Below are positions 1-6,551 of a stretch of 7,620 nt of DNA, piece by piece. The DNA is taken from the NCBI GenBank assembly GCA_943325425.2, contig CALPPJ020000053.1, positions 1 through 7,620 of the forward strand, given 5' to 3'. The stretch is from Bifidobacterium breve. GTDB taxonomy: Bacteria > Actinomycetota > Acidimicrobiia > Acidimicrobiales > Ilumatobacteraceae. The translations under genes were made by a program, and so were the position numbers. The stretch's first letter is position 1. Each line of letters begins with the position of its first letter. The notes under the pieces were generated by a model. The model searched no databases. It was not told the DNA's origin and saw only the letters and a program-made list of their open reading frames with translations.

Positions 1-11
1 GATTGTTTTCT

Positions 12-785
12 TCAGACATCAATATCCACCAGTACTGGAGCATGATCACTCGGCTTTTCACCTTTACGAGCCTGACGATCGACAATCGTCCAACGAGCTT
101 TGGCAGCCACTGATGGTGTTGCCAAAATTAAGTCGATACGCATTCCCTTGTTTTGATTGAATCCACCGGCTCGATAATCCCACCACGAAAACAATTTGTC
201 GTCGGGATGATGTTCACGAAAGACATCAACCATTCCCCAAGACTCAAGGTCGCGTAAGACCTGGCGTTCTGCTTCACTCACATGCGTCGCACCCACAAAA
301 TCGGCAGGGTTGTACACATCAACATCGGCTGGAGCGATGTTGTAATCACCAGTCACCACTACCGCGCCACTTGGCTGAGTATCTGCATTGAGATGATCAA
401 TCAATCGCTTCATCCACGCCAACTTGTAGTGGTAATGATCGTGATCTAATTCGCGACCGTTCGGCACATACACCGAACTCACCCGTATTCCGCCACATGT
501 CGCGGTCACCAGACGAGCTTCAGCATCAAGCGGTTGACCATCTGCAAAATTGCGTACGGGATTTTCGAGTCCGACTTTGCTCAGAATTGCGACACCATTC
601 CACTGACCTTGGCCATGGTGAATTGACTCATAGCCCATCTCGGCGAAATGTTCGGTTGGAAACGCATCTTCGGCCATTTTGGTTTCTTGCATACACACCA
701 CGTCTGGTCGCACATCGAGCAACCATTCATCGACACGTGGCATTCGTGCCCGTAGTGAGTTGACATTCCAAGTAGCGAGACGCAC
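12..785 (-). CDS. xthA: Exodeoxyribonuclease III (AP endonuclease, EEP family)
   Basis: Predicted Mg2+-dependent exodeoxyribonuclease III, a cytoplasmic base-excision-repair enzyme that cuts DNA 5' of abasic sites and removes blocked 3' ends. The 257 residues span the usual single endonuclease/exonuclease/phosphatase fold. Family motifs appear in order: WNVNSLRAR (Asn7), QETK (Glu34, metal ligand), YVPNG (about 106-110), GDYNIAP (Asp147, Asn149), RIDLI (Asp218) and SDHAPV (Asp247-His248, the catalytic pair). Length is normal for the ExoA/XthA group and no key residue is missing. The start is GTG at 783-785, giving the expected MRLATWNVNSL beginning. No clear Shine-Dalgarno precedes it, but a TACGGT hexamer lies 6 bases upstream, so a leaderless start is possible. 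It sits 32 bases downstream of the NYN-RNase gene on the same strand and is probably co-transcribed with it. The family call is firm; the exact in vivo substrate preference (ExoIII versus ExoA) is not resolved. Confidence 0.93.
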   Translation of the reverse strand: MRLATWNVNSLRARMPRVDEWLLDVRPDVVCMQETKMAEDAFPTEHFAEMGYESIHHGQGQWNGVAILSKVGLENPVRNFADGQPLDAEARLVTATCGGIRVSSVYVPNGRELDHDHYHYKLAWMKRLIDHLNADTQPSGAVVVTGDYNIAPADVDVYNPADFVGATHVSEAERQVLRDLESWGMVDVFREHHPDDKLFSWWDYRAGGFNQNKGMRIDLILATPSVAAKARWTIVDRQARKGEKPSDHAPVLVDIDV

Positions 786-817
786 AAGAGAACCGTAGGC
801 GATCAGTGACCCTCAAG

Positions 818-1999
818 TCACTTGCGGCGAGGGGCAGTCTTTGTCGCGGCTTTTTTAGCGACAGCTTTCTTGGCTGGCGCCGCTTTCTTGACCGGAGCAG
901 CCTTCTTTGCTGGCGCTGACTTCTTTGCTGACGCAACTTTCTTAACCGGCACAGCCTTCTTTATCGGCGTGGCTTTCTTGGCTGGAGCAGCTTTCTTGAC
1001 TGGTGCTGACTTCTTGGCTGACGCCGCCTTCTTGACCGGAGCAGCCTTCTTTGCTGGTACTGCTTTTTTGGCTGGTGCTGCCTTCTTTGCTGACGCAGCT
1101 TTCTTCTTCGATTTCGACGCGACCTCTGACACTGACTTCGTTGTCGGGACCAGATCAATACTGCGACGGCCGGCGATGATTTCTACGATTTCAAGAGTCA
1201 CGCTCTCGCCGAGCTGCATTACCTCTCGGGCCGAGCGCGGCGGAGGACTACCTAAGAGACGCAACGGAACGTATCCACGGACATCGCCAAGGGTGACGTA
1301 TGCACCGTGCGACGAATAACTCTCAACGATTCCCACGACGACAGAGCCGACGGTGTTCTTTTCAACAAATTGCAAAAATGGCAAGATGTCATTGACTGAT
1401 TTTGAGTTATCAATTTTCTTCGCTGGCAAAGTTGCTCCAGGTGGCAATGACTTCGGCACCGGCATTGGCTTCATCGCTTCGGCGCTCACCTTGACTTTGG
1501 CGACACCTTTGCCCGGCTTGTCAGACGATGGCTGCGACTCACGGATCGCTCGGCGACTCTTCTCGCCGCGCACTGGGGTGCGATTCACGAACACCCAACC
1601 CACATTCGGAACCGGCTTGCCGCCAATTAAGCGACCTTCGTCAAACAGCCATTCATATTGGCCATGAAATTCTTGGTAACTATCGTTCGACAGAATCGAT
1701 GCACCAACTTTTTCAGCGATGCTCAACACGAATCCGTCCCCACGACCAACAGTTCCAGCAGGAGGAGTCACAAGTTCGTTATGTTCAACCGCTTTGTCAA
1801 AAGCTGTGACTTCCTTGGGATCAATGCGATGACCAAAAGTTGCATCAACAATGACCGTGATAACCGCTTTGGGATGATCGTTGATGAAAGCCATGACGGC
1901 ATCGTTGAGTTGCTTCAGACTGGGCTTTGAACGGCCCTCTGTAGCAATGTTCGAACCGTCCACAATGACGTGTTTGAGGGCGGCGGGCTTAGGAGACAT
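818..1999 (-). CDS. NYN-domain ribonuclease (Zc3h12a-like) with S1 domain and H1-like repeat tail
   Basis: Predicted RNA-binding endoribonuclease of 393 residues in three parts. Residues about 9-140 look like a Zc3h12a/Regnase-type NYN (PIN-like) nuclease: VIVDGSNIA (Asp14), VDATFG (Asp52), GRGDGF (Asp88) followed by a helix, then LSNDSY (Asn105-Asp106). These are the family's acidic metal-binding positions; where Regnase-1 has an Asp-Asp pair this protein has Gly87-Asp88. Residues about 215-286 resemble an S1 RNA-binding barrel (VGSVVVGIVESYSSHGAYV, then GYVPL, ending GRRSIDLVP). Residues about 296-393 are a Lys/Ala/Pro tail with 13 consecutive hexapeptides of the KKAAPA type (299-376), ending RRK. 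The ATG at 1997-1999 is preceded by AGAAGG three bases away, a short but usable Shine-Dalgarno. It is first in a probable two-gene unit with xthA and is divergent from the HAD gene 54 bases away. The RNA target is unknown; nuclease activity is inferred from motifs. Confidence 0.75.
   Translation of the reverse strand: MSPKPAALKHVIVDGSNIATEGRSKPSLKQLNDAVMAFINDHPKAVITVIVDATFGHRIDPKEVTAFDKAVEHNELVTPPAGTVGRGDGFVLSIAEKVGASILSNDSYQEFHGQYEWLFDEGRLIGGKPVPNVGWVFVNRTPVRGEKSRRAIRESQPSSDKPGKGVAKVKVSAEAMKPMPVPKSLPPGATLPAKKIDNSKSVNDILPFLQFVEKNTVGSVVVGIVESYSSHGAYVTLGDVRGYVPLRLLGSPPPRSAREVMQLGESVTLEIVEIIAGRRSIDLVPTTKSVSEVASKSKKKAASAKKAAPAKKAVPAKKAAPVKKAASAKKSAPVKKAAPAKKATPIKKAVPVKKVASAKKSAPAKKAAPVKKAAPAKKAVAKKAATKTAPRRK
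872..1105 (-). repeat. 18-bp tandem repeat encoding 13 Lys-Lys hexapeptides
   Basis: Thirteen successive 18-base units encode KK[A/S/V][A/V/T][P/S][A/V/I], residues 299-376 of the NYN-RNase, without interruption. Third-codon positions and some residues differ between units, so the array is diverged rather than freshly expanded. Such histone-H1-like tails are common on actinobacterial nucleic-acid-binding proteins and are thought to bind DNA or RNA through charge. Units are a multiple of three, so gain or loss of a unit would change tail length without breaking the frame. Confidence 0.85.
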
Positions 2000-2053
2000 A
2001 TCCCTTCTAGTGAACCACTAATGGGGCTCTGAGGTGGGGATAGCCCTACGATC
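2000..2053. promoter_or_regulatory. Short divergent intergenic region (NYN-RNase / HAD gene)
   Basis: Only 54 bases separate the two divergent starts, so promoters for both genes must overlap here or lie partly within the opposite gene. On the minus strand AGAAGG sits just before the NYN-RNase ATG. On the plus strand GAGGTGGGGA (2031-2040) lies 13 bases before the HAD ATG, rather far for a Shine-Dalgarno. TACGAT (2047-2052) lies 7 bases before an alternative in-frame GTG at 2060, which would fit a leaderless start. I see no convincing -35 box for either direction. Confidence 0.35.
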
Positions 2054-2719
2054 ATGGGTGTGACTCGTACGACCACTATTTCGGCAGTTCTCTGGGATTT
2101 TGGGGGCGTGATCCTGAGCAGCCCTTTTGAGGCGTTTAACCGCTTTGAGACCGCCCAGGGACTCCCCCTTGACACCATCCGGACGATCAATGCCACCAAC
2201 CCCGATGACAACGCCTGGGCGCATTTCGAGCGTAGCGACATTTCCGCGGCCGAATTCGACCAAGCCTTCGCCAAAGATGCCGCAGCCGCTGGATTCAATA
2301 TTCGGGGTTATGACGTTTTGTCACTTCTCAAGGGCGAAATTCGGCCAGAAATGGTCCACGCCCTCGACCTGGTCAAGGCCGCAGGGTTCAAAACCGCCTG
2401 CCTGACCAACAACATGGTCGGAGGTGACGGCCTGACTCAACATCCCGAAAACAGCCGCGAGGCCGAGATTGACCTCATCATGGAACGTTTTGATGCCGTC
2501 GTCGAAAGCTCAAAAGTTGGTTGCCGAAAGCCGGAAACCCGGTTTTACGAAATTGCCTGTGAACTACTTGACGTGGAACCGACCGAATGCGTCTTCCTCG
2601 ACGACCTCGGGATCAATCTGAAGCCTGCTGCAGCCATGGGAATGCAGACCATCAAGGTGCTCGGCGCCGATAAAGCAATCAACGACCTCGAAGCCATCCT
2701 CGGAGTGACCCTTCGTTAG
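2054..2719 (+). CDS. HAD-IA superfamily hydrolase (epoxide-hydrolase N-terminal-like / YihX-like phosphatase)
   Basis: Predicted cytoplasmic phosphatase of the haloacid dehalogenase superfamily, subfamily IA, 221 residues. The four HAD motifs are visible: motif I WDFGGVI with the nucleophile Asp15; motif II CLTNN with Thr118; motif III around GCRKPE with Lys159; motif IV VFLDDLGIN with Asp183-Asp184 for Mg2+. A helical cap region occupies roughly residues 24-95. Motif I has Gly17 where most HAD phosphatases carry the second, acid/base Asp. This DxGG/DxGN form also occurs in the YihX and ACAD10-like branch of the subfamily, so it is a lineage mark and does not prove inactivity. ATG 2054 is the annotated start; GTG 2060 is a credible alternative two codons in, and an in-frame stop at 2030 excludes longer forms. 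The gene stands alone, divergent from the NYN-RNase gene and convergent with kgd. The substrate cannot be told from sequence. Confidence 0.83.
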   Translation: MGVTRTTTISAVLWDFGGVILSSPFEAFNRFETAQGLPLDTIRTINATNPDDNAWAHFERSDISAAEFDQAFAKDAAAAGFNIRGYDVLSLLKGEIRPEMVHALDLVKAAGFKTACLTNNMVGGDGLTQHPENSREAEIDLIMERFDAVVESSKVGCRKPETRFYEIACELLDVEPTECVFLDDLGINLKPAAAMGMQTIKVLGADKAINDLEAILGVTLR

Positions 2720-2722
2720 TGC

Positions 2723-2769
2723 TTCTGGTGTCGTTTTCTTTGGCATTACCAAAGAAAGCGACACCAGAA
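2723..2769. terminator. Long hairpin between convergent HAD and kgd genes (bidirectional terminator candidate)
   Basis: Two 21-base arms (2723-2743 and 2749-2769) are complementary at every position except one T/G wobble, with a 5-base CATTA loop. The hairpin begins 4 bases after the HAD stop and ends 11 bases before the kgd stop (2781-2783), so it can end transcription from both sides. There is no U-run after the stem in either direction, so it is not a textbook intrinsic terminator. U-less hairpin terminators have been proposed for actinobacteria, and a role in protecting mRNA 3' ends is also possible. Confidence 0.72.
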
Positions 2770-2780
2770 TCGCGAGTAAC

Positions 2781-5700
2781 TCAGAGGCCTTGGAAGGTTT
2801 CGTCCATCAGGTCGGCAAGTTCTTGGTCGTGGACGGTCTTTGAACCCGTCGCGGGGCTTCCGCTTTCGACTCGAGCAACGCGACGCAAGTCGTAACCCTG
2901 CTCTTTGACTCGCCAGAAACGGTGCTCAACAAATGTCCAAGCGCCCATGTTGCCAGGTTCTTCTTGTAGCCACACAACCTCTTTGGCGTTCGGGTAACCC
3001 TGCAAGACATCCATCATCTGATCGACCGGGAACGGATACAACTGCTCAACACGAACAATCGCTGCGGCGGCACTGCGCTTATCGCGCTCGGCGAATGCAT
3101 CCCATGCAACTTTGCCCGAACAGAACACCACGCGCTTCACGCTCGCCGCATCGGTCACGAAAGGATCGTCAAGTACTTCTTGGAATGAAGTACCAGGTTC
3201 GAGATCAGAAATCTTTGAGCGGACTTCCTTCATTCGCAATGGGCCCTTAGGCGTAAAGATCACCAAAGGCTTACGAATCTCGCGGTGCATCTGGCGACGC
3301 AACACGTGGAAAAACTGTGCAGCCGTCGTGGCGTTCACAACTTGGATGTTGTCTTCGGCGCACAAGGTCAAGAAGCGTTCAATACGCGCCGAACTATGTT
3401 CGGGACCTTGGCCTTCGTAACCGTGTGGCAACAACATGACGAGAGCATTGTGTTGCCCCCACTTATCTTCGGCGGCCACCAAATACTGGTCAATGATAAT
3501 TTGTGCACCGTTGACGAAGTCACCAAATTGTGCTTCCCACAAAACCAATGCTTCAGGATTGGCATGGGCATAACCGTATTCAAAACCAAGCGCAGCATAT
3601 TCGCTGAGCAGCGAGTCGTACACCCAGAACTTTTCGGCACCTGGCAACTCAGATAGCGGAATCCAGACCCGTTCGGTGTTGTTATCTACTAACGCCGAGT
3701 GTCGGTGACTGAACGTTCCACGTCGTGAGTCTTCTCCGGCCAAACGCACCGGAACGCCTTCGGTGACGAGTGAGCCATATGCCAACAGTTCGGCTGTTGC
3801 CCATTCGACTTCACTTTGCTCGTTGTAAATCTTTGAGCGCAACTCGAACTGCTTACCTAATTTCGGATGGACCGTAAAGCCCTCGGGATAATTGGTGAGC
3901 TGTGCAAAGACTTTGTCGAGCACTGCTCGTTGAACACCGGTGTCGACATGCGGCAAAACGCCAACAGGCTTGGGCGGCTTGGCAACTTTGGTCGGTACTG
4001 GTGCGTGAGAACGAGTCTGATCAAGCGCTACTTGCAACTTGCTCTGGAAATCGTTGAGGGCTTGTTCGGCCTCTTCAAGTGTGATGTCACCGCGACCAAC
4101 CAATGTCTCGACATACAACTTGCGAACACTGCGCTTTTCAGCAATGGCCTTGTACATGAGCGGTTGCGTGTAACTCGGGTCGTCACCTTCGTTGTGACCA
4201 TGACGGCGGTAGCACACCATGTCAATCACGACATCTTTGTGGAATCGCTGGCGGTATTCCCATGCAAGTCGCGCGACGCGAACACACGCTTCAGGATCGT
4301 CAGCATTGACATGGAAAATTGGAGCCTGAACCGTCTTGGCAACATCGCTGCAGTACAGCGATGAACGCGCGAACTGCGGCGACGTCGTGAAACCAATTTG
4401 GTTGTTGATGATGAGGTGAATCGTTCCACCAACGCGATAACCATTGATGTCACTCATGCCTAGACACTCGGCAACAATTCCTTGACCGGCAAAAGCGGCG
4501 TCGCCGTGAATCAAGATTGGCAGTGCGGGGAAAGAACCTGGCGGATCAATTTGGTCTTGACGCGCACGGATCATGCCGAGCACTAACGGGTCAACAGTTT
4601 CAAGGTGACTTGGGTTAGCGGCGAGTTCAATCTTGATTGATGCGCCGCTCGGGTTGACGTGCTGACCCGAAGCGCCCAAGTGATACTTCACATCGCCCGA
4701 ACCCTGGACAGTTGCCGGGTCGACGTAGCCTTCAAATTCACCAAAGATGCTGTCGAGGCTCTTGCCCATCACATTTGCCAAAATGTTCAAGCGACCACGG
4801 TGCGCCATACCGACAACTGCTGAGTCAAGTCCGGCCGAAGCCGCCCGCGACAAAATCTCATCGAGAATCGGCACGGCACTTTCGGCGCCTTCAAGACCGA
4901 AACGCTTTGTTCCGACATACTTCGTTGCCAAGAACTTCTCAAATGCTTCAGCAGCATTTAAGCGCTCAAGCACACGATGCTTTTCTTCTTTTGACAACTG
5001 GAATTGCACACCTTCAAAATGGCTTTGCACCCAACGCTGTTCATCGGTGTCTTGAATGTGCATGTACTCAACGCCAATACTGCGGCAATAGGCATCGCGC
5101 AAAACATGCAACAACTCGCCCAACGGCAGGCGATTAGTACCAGCGACACCGCCAGTTAAGAATTCGCGATCGAGGTCCCAAATAGTGAGACCATAAGTTG
5201 CAGGGTCGAGTTCGACGGGCAACTTCGGTTCTTTCCATCGCAACGGATCGATGTCGGCAATGAGGTGACCGCGCACGCGATGTACGCGAATCAAAGTAGC
5301 AATTTGCATCTGCTTGTGCAGATTCGATTCTTCACGGTCAAGTGGGTTGACGTCGGTGCGCCATTTCACTGCCTCGTACGGAACTTCAAGACTCTTAAAA
5401 ACTCCTTCGTAAAAACCGTGCTCGCCCAACAAGAGCTCATGAACACGCTTCAAGAACATGCCGCTTTCGGCACCTTGAATGATGCGATGGTCGTATGTAC
5501 TGGTAACAGTGACAACTTTTGAAATACCTAACGTTCCGAGGGCTCGCTCATCGGCACCTTGAAATTCGGCCGGATAATCAATAGAACCAACACCAACGAT
5601 GACACCTTGACCAGGCATCAAACGCGGAACGCTTTGAACTGTTCCAATCGTGCCAGGGTTGGTCAGACTGATCGTTGCGCCTTGGAAGTCGGCCACGGTC

Positions 5701-6416
5701 AGTTTGTTTTGCTTGACCTTGCGCACAACATCTTCGTAAGCCACCAAAAATTCACCGAATGAAAGACGATCAGCTTCGCGTAAAACCGGAACAACCAACG
5801 TGCGACTTCCGTCAGACTTCGCAACGTCAACTGCGAGTCCCATATTGATGTGTTGATGATGCGTCACACGCGGCTTGCCATCGGCACCTTCAGAGAATCC
5901 ACTATTCATGACCGGAACTGCGTCGGCAATGGCACGAACGATTGCGTAACCAATTAAGTGAGTGAAACTAATTTTGCTTTGCCCAGTTCGGCTTCGATAA
6001 CCGTTGATCACACTGCGGTTAACTTCAAGCAATTTCGCGGGAACGTTACGGAAACTTGTTGCTGTCGGAACGGTGAGACTTCGTTCCATATTCGTCACAA
6101 TTGCGAGACTCGCGCCACGAATTGGCTCACTCGTATCTTCAACTGGCGAGGCCACAACTGCTGGCGAGGCAACGGCTTTCGCTGCACCATTCGAGGCCGC
6201 TACCGAAGGCGCAGCGGCAGCGAGAGGCTCTGGTTTCGGACTGGTCACTGCCGCAACTGCCGTTGCCATCGACTTGTAATCCGAGAAGAATTCCTGCCAC
6301 GACTCACCGACCGATGCAGGGTCAAGGCGGTATTGCTCGTACATCTCCTCAACGAGCCACGAATTGGCTCCAAAGTCGGGAGTGGACGCAGTGGTAGGAA
6401 TCAGCGCTTCAGACAT
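2781..6416 (-). CDS. kgd: Multifunctional 2-oxoglutarate decarboxylase/dehydrogenase E1 fused to E2 succinyltransferase domain (Kgd/SucA)
   Basis: Thiamine-diphosphate enzyme that decarboxylates 2-oxoglutarate in the TCA cycle and, in actinobacteria, carries its own E2 acyltransferase domain. From the preferred start it has 1211 residues, close to the mycobacterial enzymes. In order: an E1 N-terminal segment (NSWLVEEMYEQYRLDP, about 18-33); an Ala/Pro linker (about 50-95); an E2 catalytic domain (about 100-335) with STYDHRIIQG and catalytic His310; then E1 with HRVRGHLIADIDP (379-391), GMAHRGRLN (536-544), the thiamine-binding GDAAFAGQG (638-646) to NNQ (671-673), RRHGHNEGDDP (737-747), DSRRGTFSHRH (896-906) and a conserved C-terminal domain. 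No lipoyl domain is present, as expected for this family. The ATG at 6414-6416 is chosen because MSEALIPTTASTPDFGANSWLV-type starts match the family; upstream GTG 6549 and ATGs at 6462 and 6441 would add 45, 16 and 9 unconserved residues. No good Shine-Dalgarno is seen. The frame is intact throughout. Confidence 0.95.
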   Translation of the reverse strand: MSEALIPTTASTPDFGANSWLVEEMYEQYRLDPASVGESWQEFFSDYKSMATAVAAVTSPKPEPLAAAAPSVAASNGAAKAVASPAVVASPVEDTSEPIRGASLAIVTNMERSLTVPTATSFRNVPAKLLEVNRSVINGYRSRTGQSKISFTHLIGYAIVRAIADAVPVMNSGFSEGADGKPRVTHHQHINMGLAVDVAKSDGSRTLVVPVLREADRLSFGEFLVAYEDVVRKVKQNKLTVADFQGATISLTNPGTIGTVQSVPRLMPGQGVIVGVGSIDYPAEFQGADERALGTLGISKVVTVTSTYDHRIIQGAESGMFLKRVHELLLGEHGFYEGVFKSLEVPYEAVKWRTDVNPLDREESNLHKQMQIATLIRVHRVRGHLIADIDPLRWKEPKLPVELDPATYGLTIWDLDREFLTGGVAGTNRLPLGELLHVLRDAYCRSIGVEYMHIQDTDEQRWVQSHFEGVQFQLSKEEKHRVLERLNAAEAFEKFLATKYVGTKRFGLEGAESAVPILDEILSRAASAGLDSAVVGMAHRGRLNILANVMGKSLDSIFGEFEGYVDPATVQGSGDVKYHLGASGQHVNPSGASIKIELAANPSHLETVDPLVLGMIRARQDQIDPPGSFPALPILIHGDAAFAGQGIVAECLGMSDINGYRVGGTIHLIINNQIGFTTSPQFARSSLYCSDVAKTVQAPIFHVNADDPEACVRVARLAWEYRQRFHKDVVIDMVCYRRHGHNEGDDPSYTQPLMYKAIAEKRSVRKLYVETLVGRGDITLEEAEQALNDFQSKLQVALDQTRSHAPVPTKVAKPPKPVGVLPHVDTGVQRAVLDKVFAQLTNYPEGFTVHPKLGKQFELRSKIYNEQSEVEWATAELLAYGSLVTEGVPVRLAGEDSRRGTFSHRHSALVDNNTERVWIPLSELPGAEKFWVYDSLLSEYAALGFEYGYAHANPEALVLWEAQFGDFVNGAQIIIDQYLVAAEDKWGQHNALVMLLPHGYEGQGPEHSSARIERFLTLCAEDNIQVVNATTAAQFFHVLRRQMHREIRKPLVIFTPKGPLRMKEVRSKISDLEPGTSFQEVLDDPFVTDAASVKRVVFCSGKVAWDAFAERDKRSAAAAIVRVEQLYPFPVDQMMDVLQGYPNAKEVVWLQEEPGNMGAWTFVEHRFWRVKEQGYDLRRVARVESGSPATGSKTVHDQELADLMDETFQGL

Positions 6417-6515
6417 CGTTGAAAACTGTACCCCGATTGACATGTCTGCCTGCGGTGCATTCATCCCCCAATCAGCAAACTTGACGAGCGTCACGCAGAT
6501 CGGCACAACTGTCGT

Positions 6516-6545
6516 TTGATTTTCGCAAGTAATTACTTGTATATT
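6516..6545 (+). promoter_or_regulatory. Sigma-70-type promoter for the cupredoxin lipoprotein gene
   Basis: TTGATT (6516-6521) and TATATT (6540-6545) match the -35 and -10 consensus at 4 and 5 of 6 positions, with an 18-base spacer. The -10 box ends 6 bases before the ATG at 6552, so the expected transcription start falls on or next to the start codon. The mRNA would be leaderless, which agrees with the lack of a Shine-Dalgarno. Confidence 0.5.
6526..6539. promoter_or_regulatory. Perfect 14-bp palindrome, candidate operator
   Basis: CAAGTAATTACTTG is its own reverse complement over 14 bases. It lies wholly inside the spacer between the -35 and -10 boxes of the cupredoxin promoter and directly abuts the -10. 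This is where dimeric regulators bind either to block polymerase or, in MerR-type proteins, to twist a long spacer into an active form. The half-site CAAGT/ACTTG resembles part of SoxR-type sites, but the centre is two bases longer, so I do not assign a regulator. No regulator gene is in the window. Confidence 0.42.
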
Positions 6546-6551
6546 TCTCAC

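Larger units (their letters stand above)
6417..6551. promoter_or_regulatory. Divergent control region between kgd and the cupredoxin gene
   Basis: These 135 bases separate the preferred kgd start (minus) from the cupredoxin start (plus). The plus-direction promoter is clear and listed separately. In the minus direction the only candidate close to the kgd ATG is TACAGT (plus coordinates 6425-6430), 8 bases upstream of the start, which would give an almost leaderless transcript; no convincing -35 box accompanies it. Both open frames extend into this region (kgd to 6551, cupredoxin to 6516), but those extensions run through the promoter and palindrome and look non-coding. Confidence 0.45.

Noticed and set aside
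805..822. Small inverted repeat AGTGAC-CCTCAA-GTCACT at the NYN-RNase stop
   Set aside because: Only 6 bp of stem with no U-run and overlapping the stop codon; too weak to call a terminator or processing site.
822..1319. Plus-strand open frame of 165 codons rich in Phe/Ala, looking like a membrane protein
   Set aside because: It is the antisense of the Lys/Ala repeat tail of the NYN-RNase; its hydrophobic periodicity is just the complement of the AAG/GCN codons.
3867..4364. Plus-strand open frame of 165 codons inside kgd
   Set aside because: It lies wholly opposite conserved E1 coding sequence and shows no recognisable motif; a shadow frame.
5958..6422. Plus-strand open frame of 154 codons at the 5' part of kgd
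   Set aside because: Antisense of the E2 domain and the Ala/Pro linker of kgd; its Arg/Cys-rich composition is typical of a shadow frame.
6516..6551. N-terminal extension of the cupredoxin from TTG 6516
   Set aside because: The extra 12 residues precede a complete lipoprotein signal peptide and are encoded by the -35, palindrome and -10 sequences; ATG 6552 fits better.
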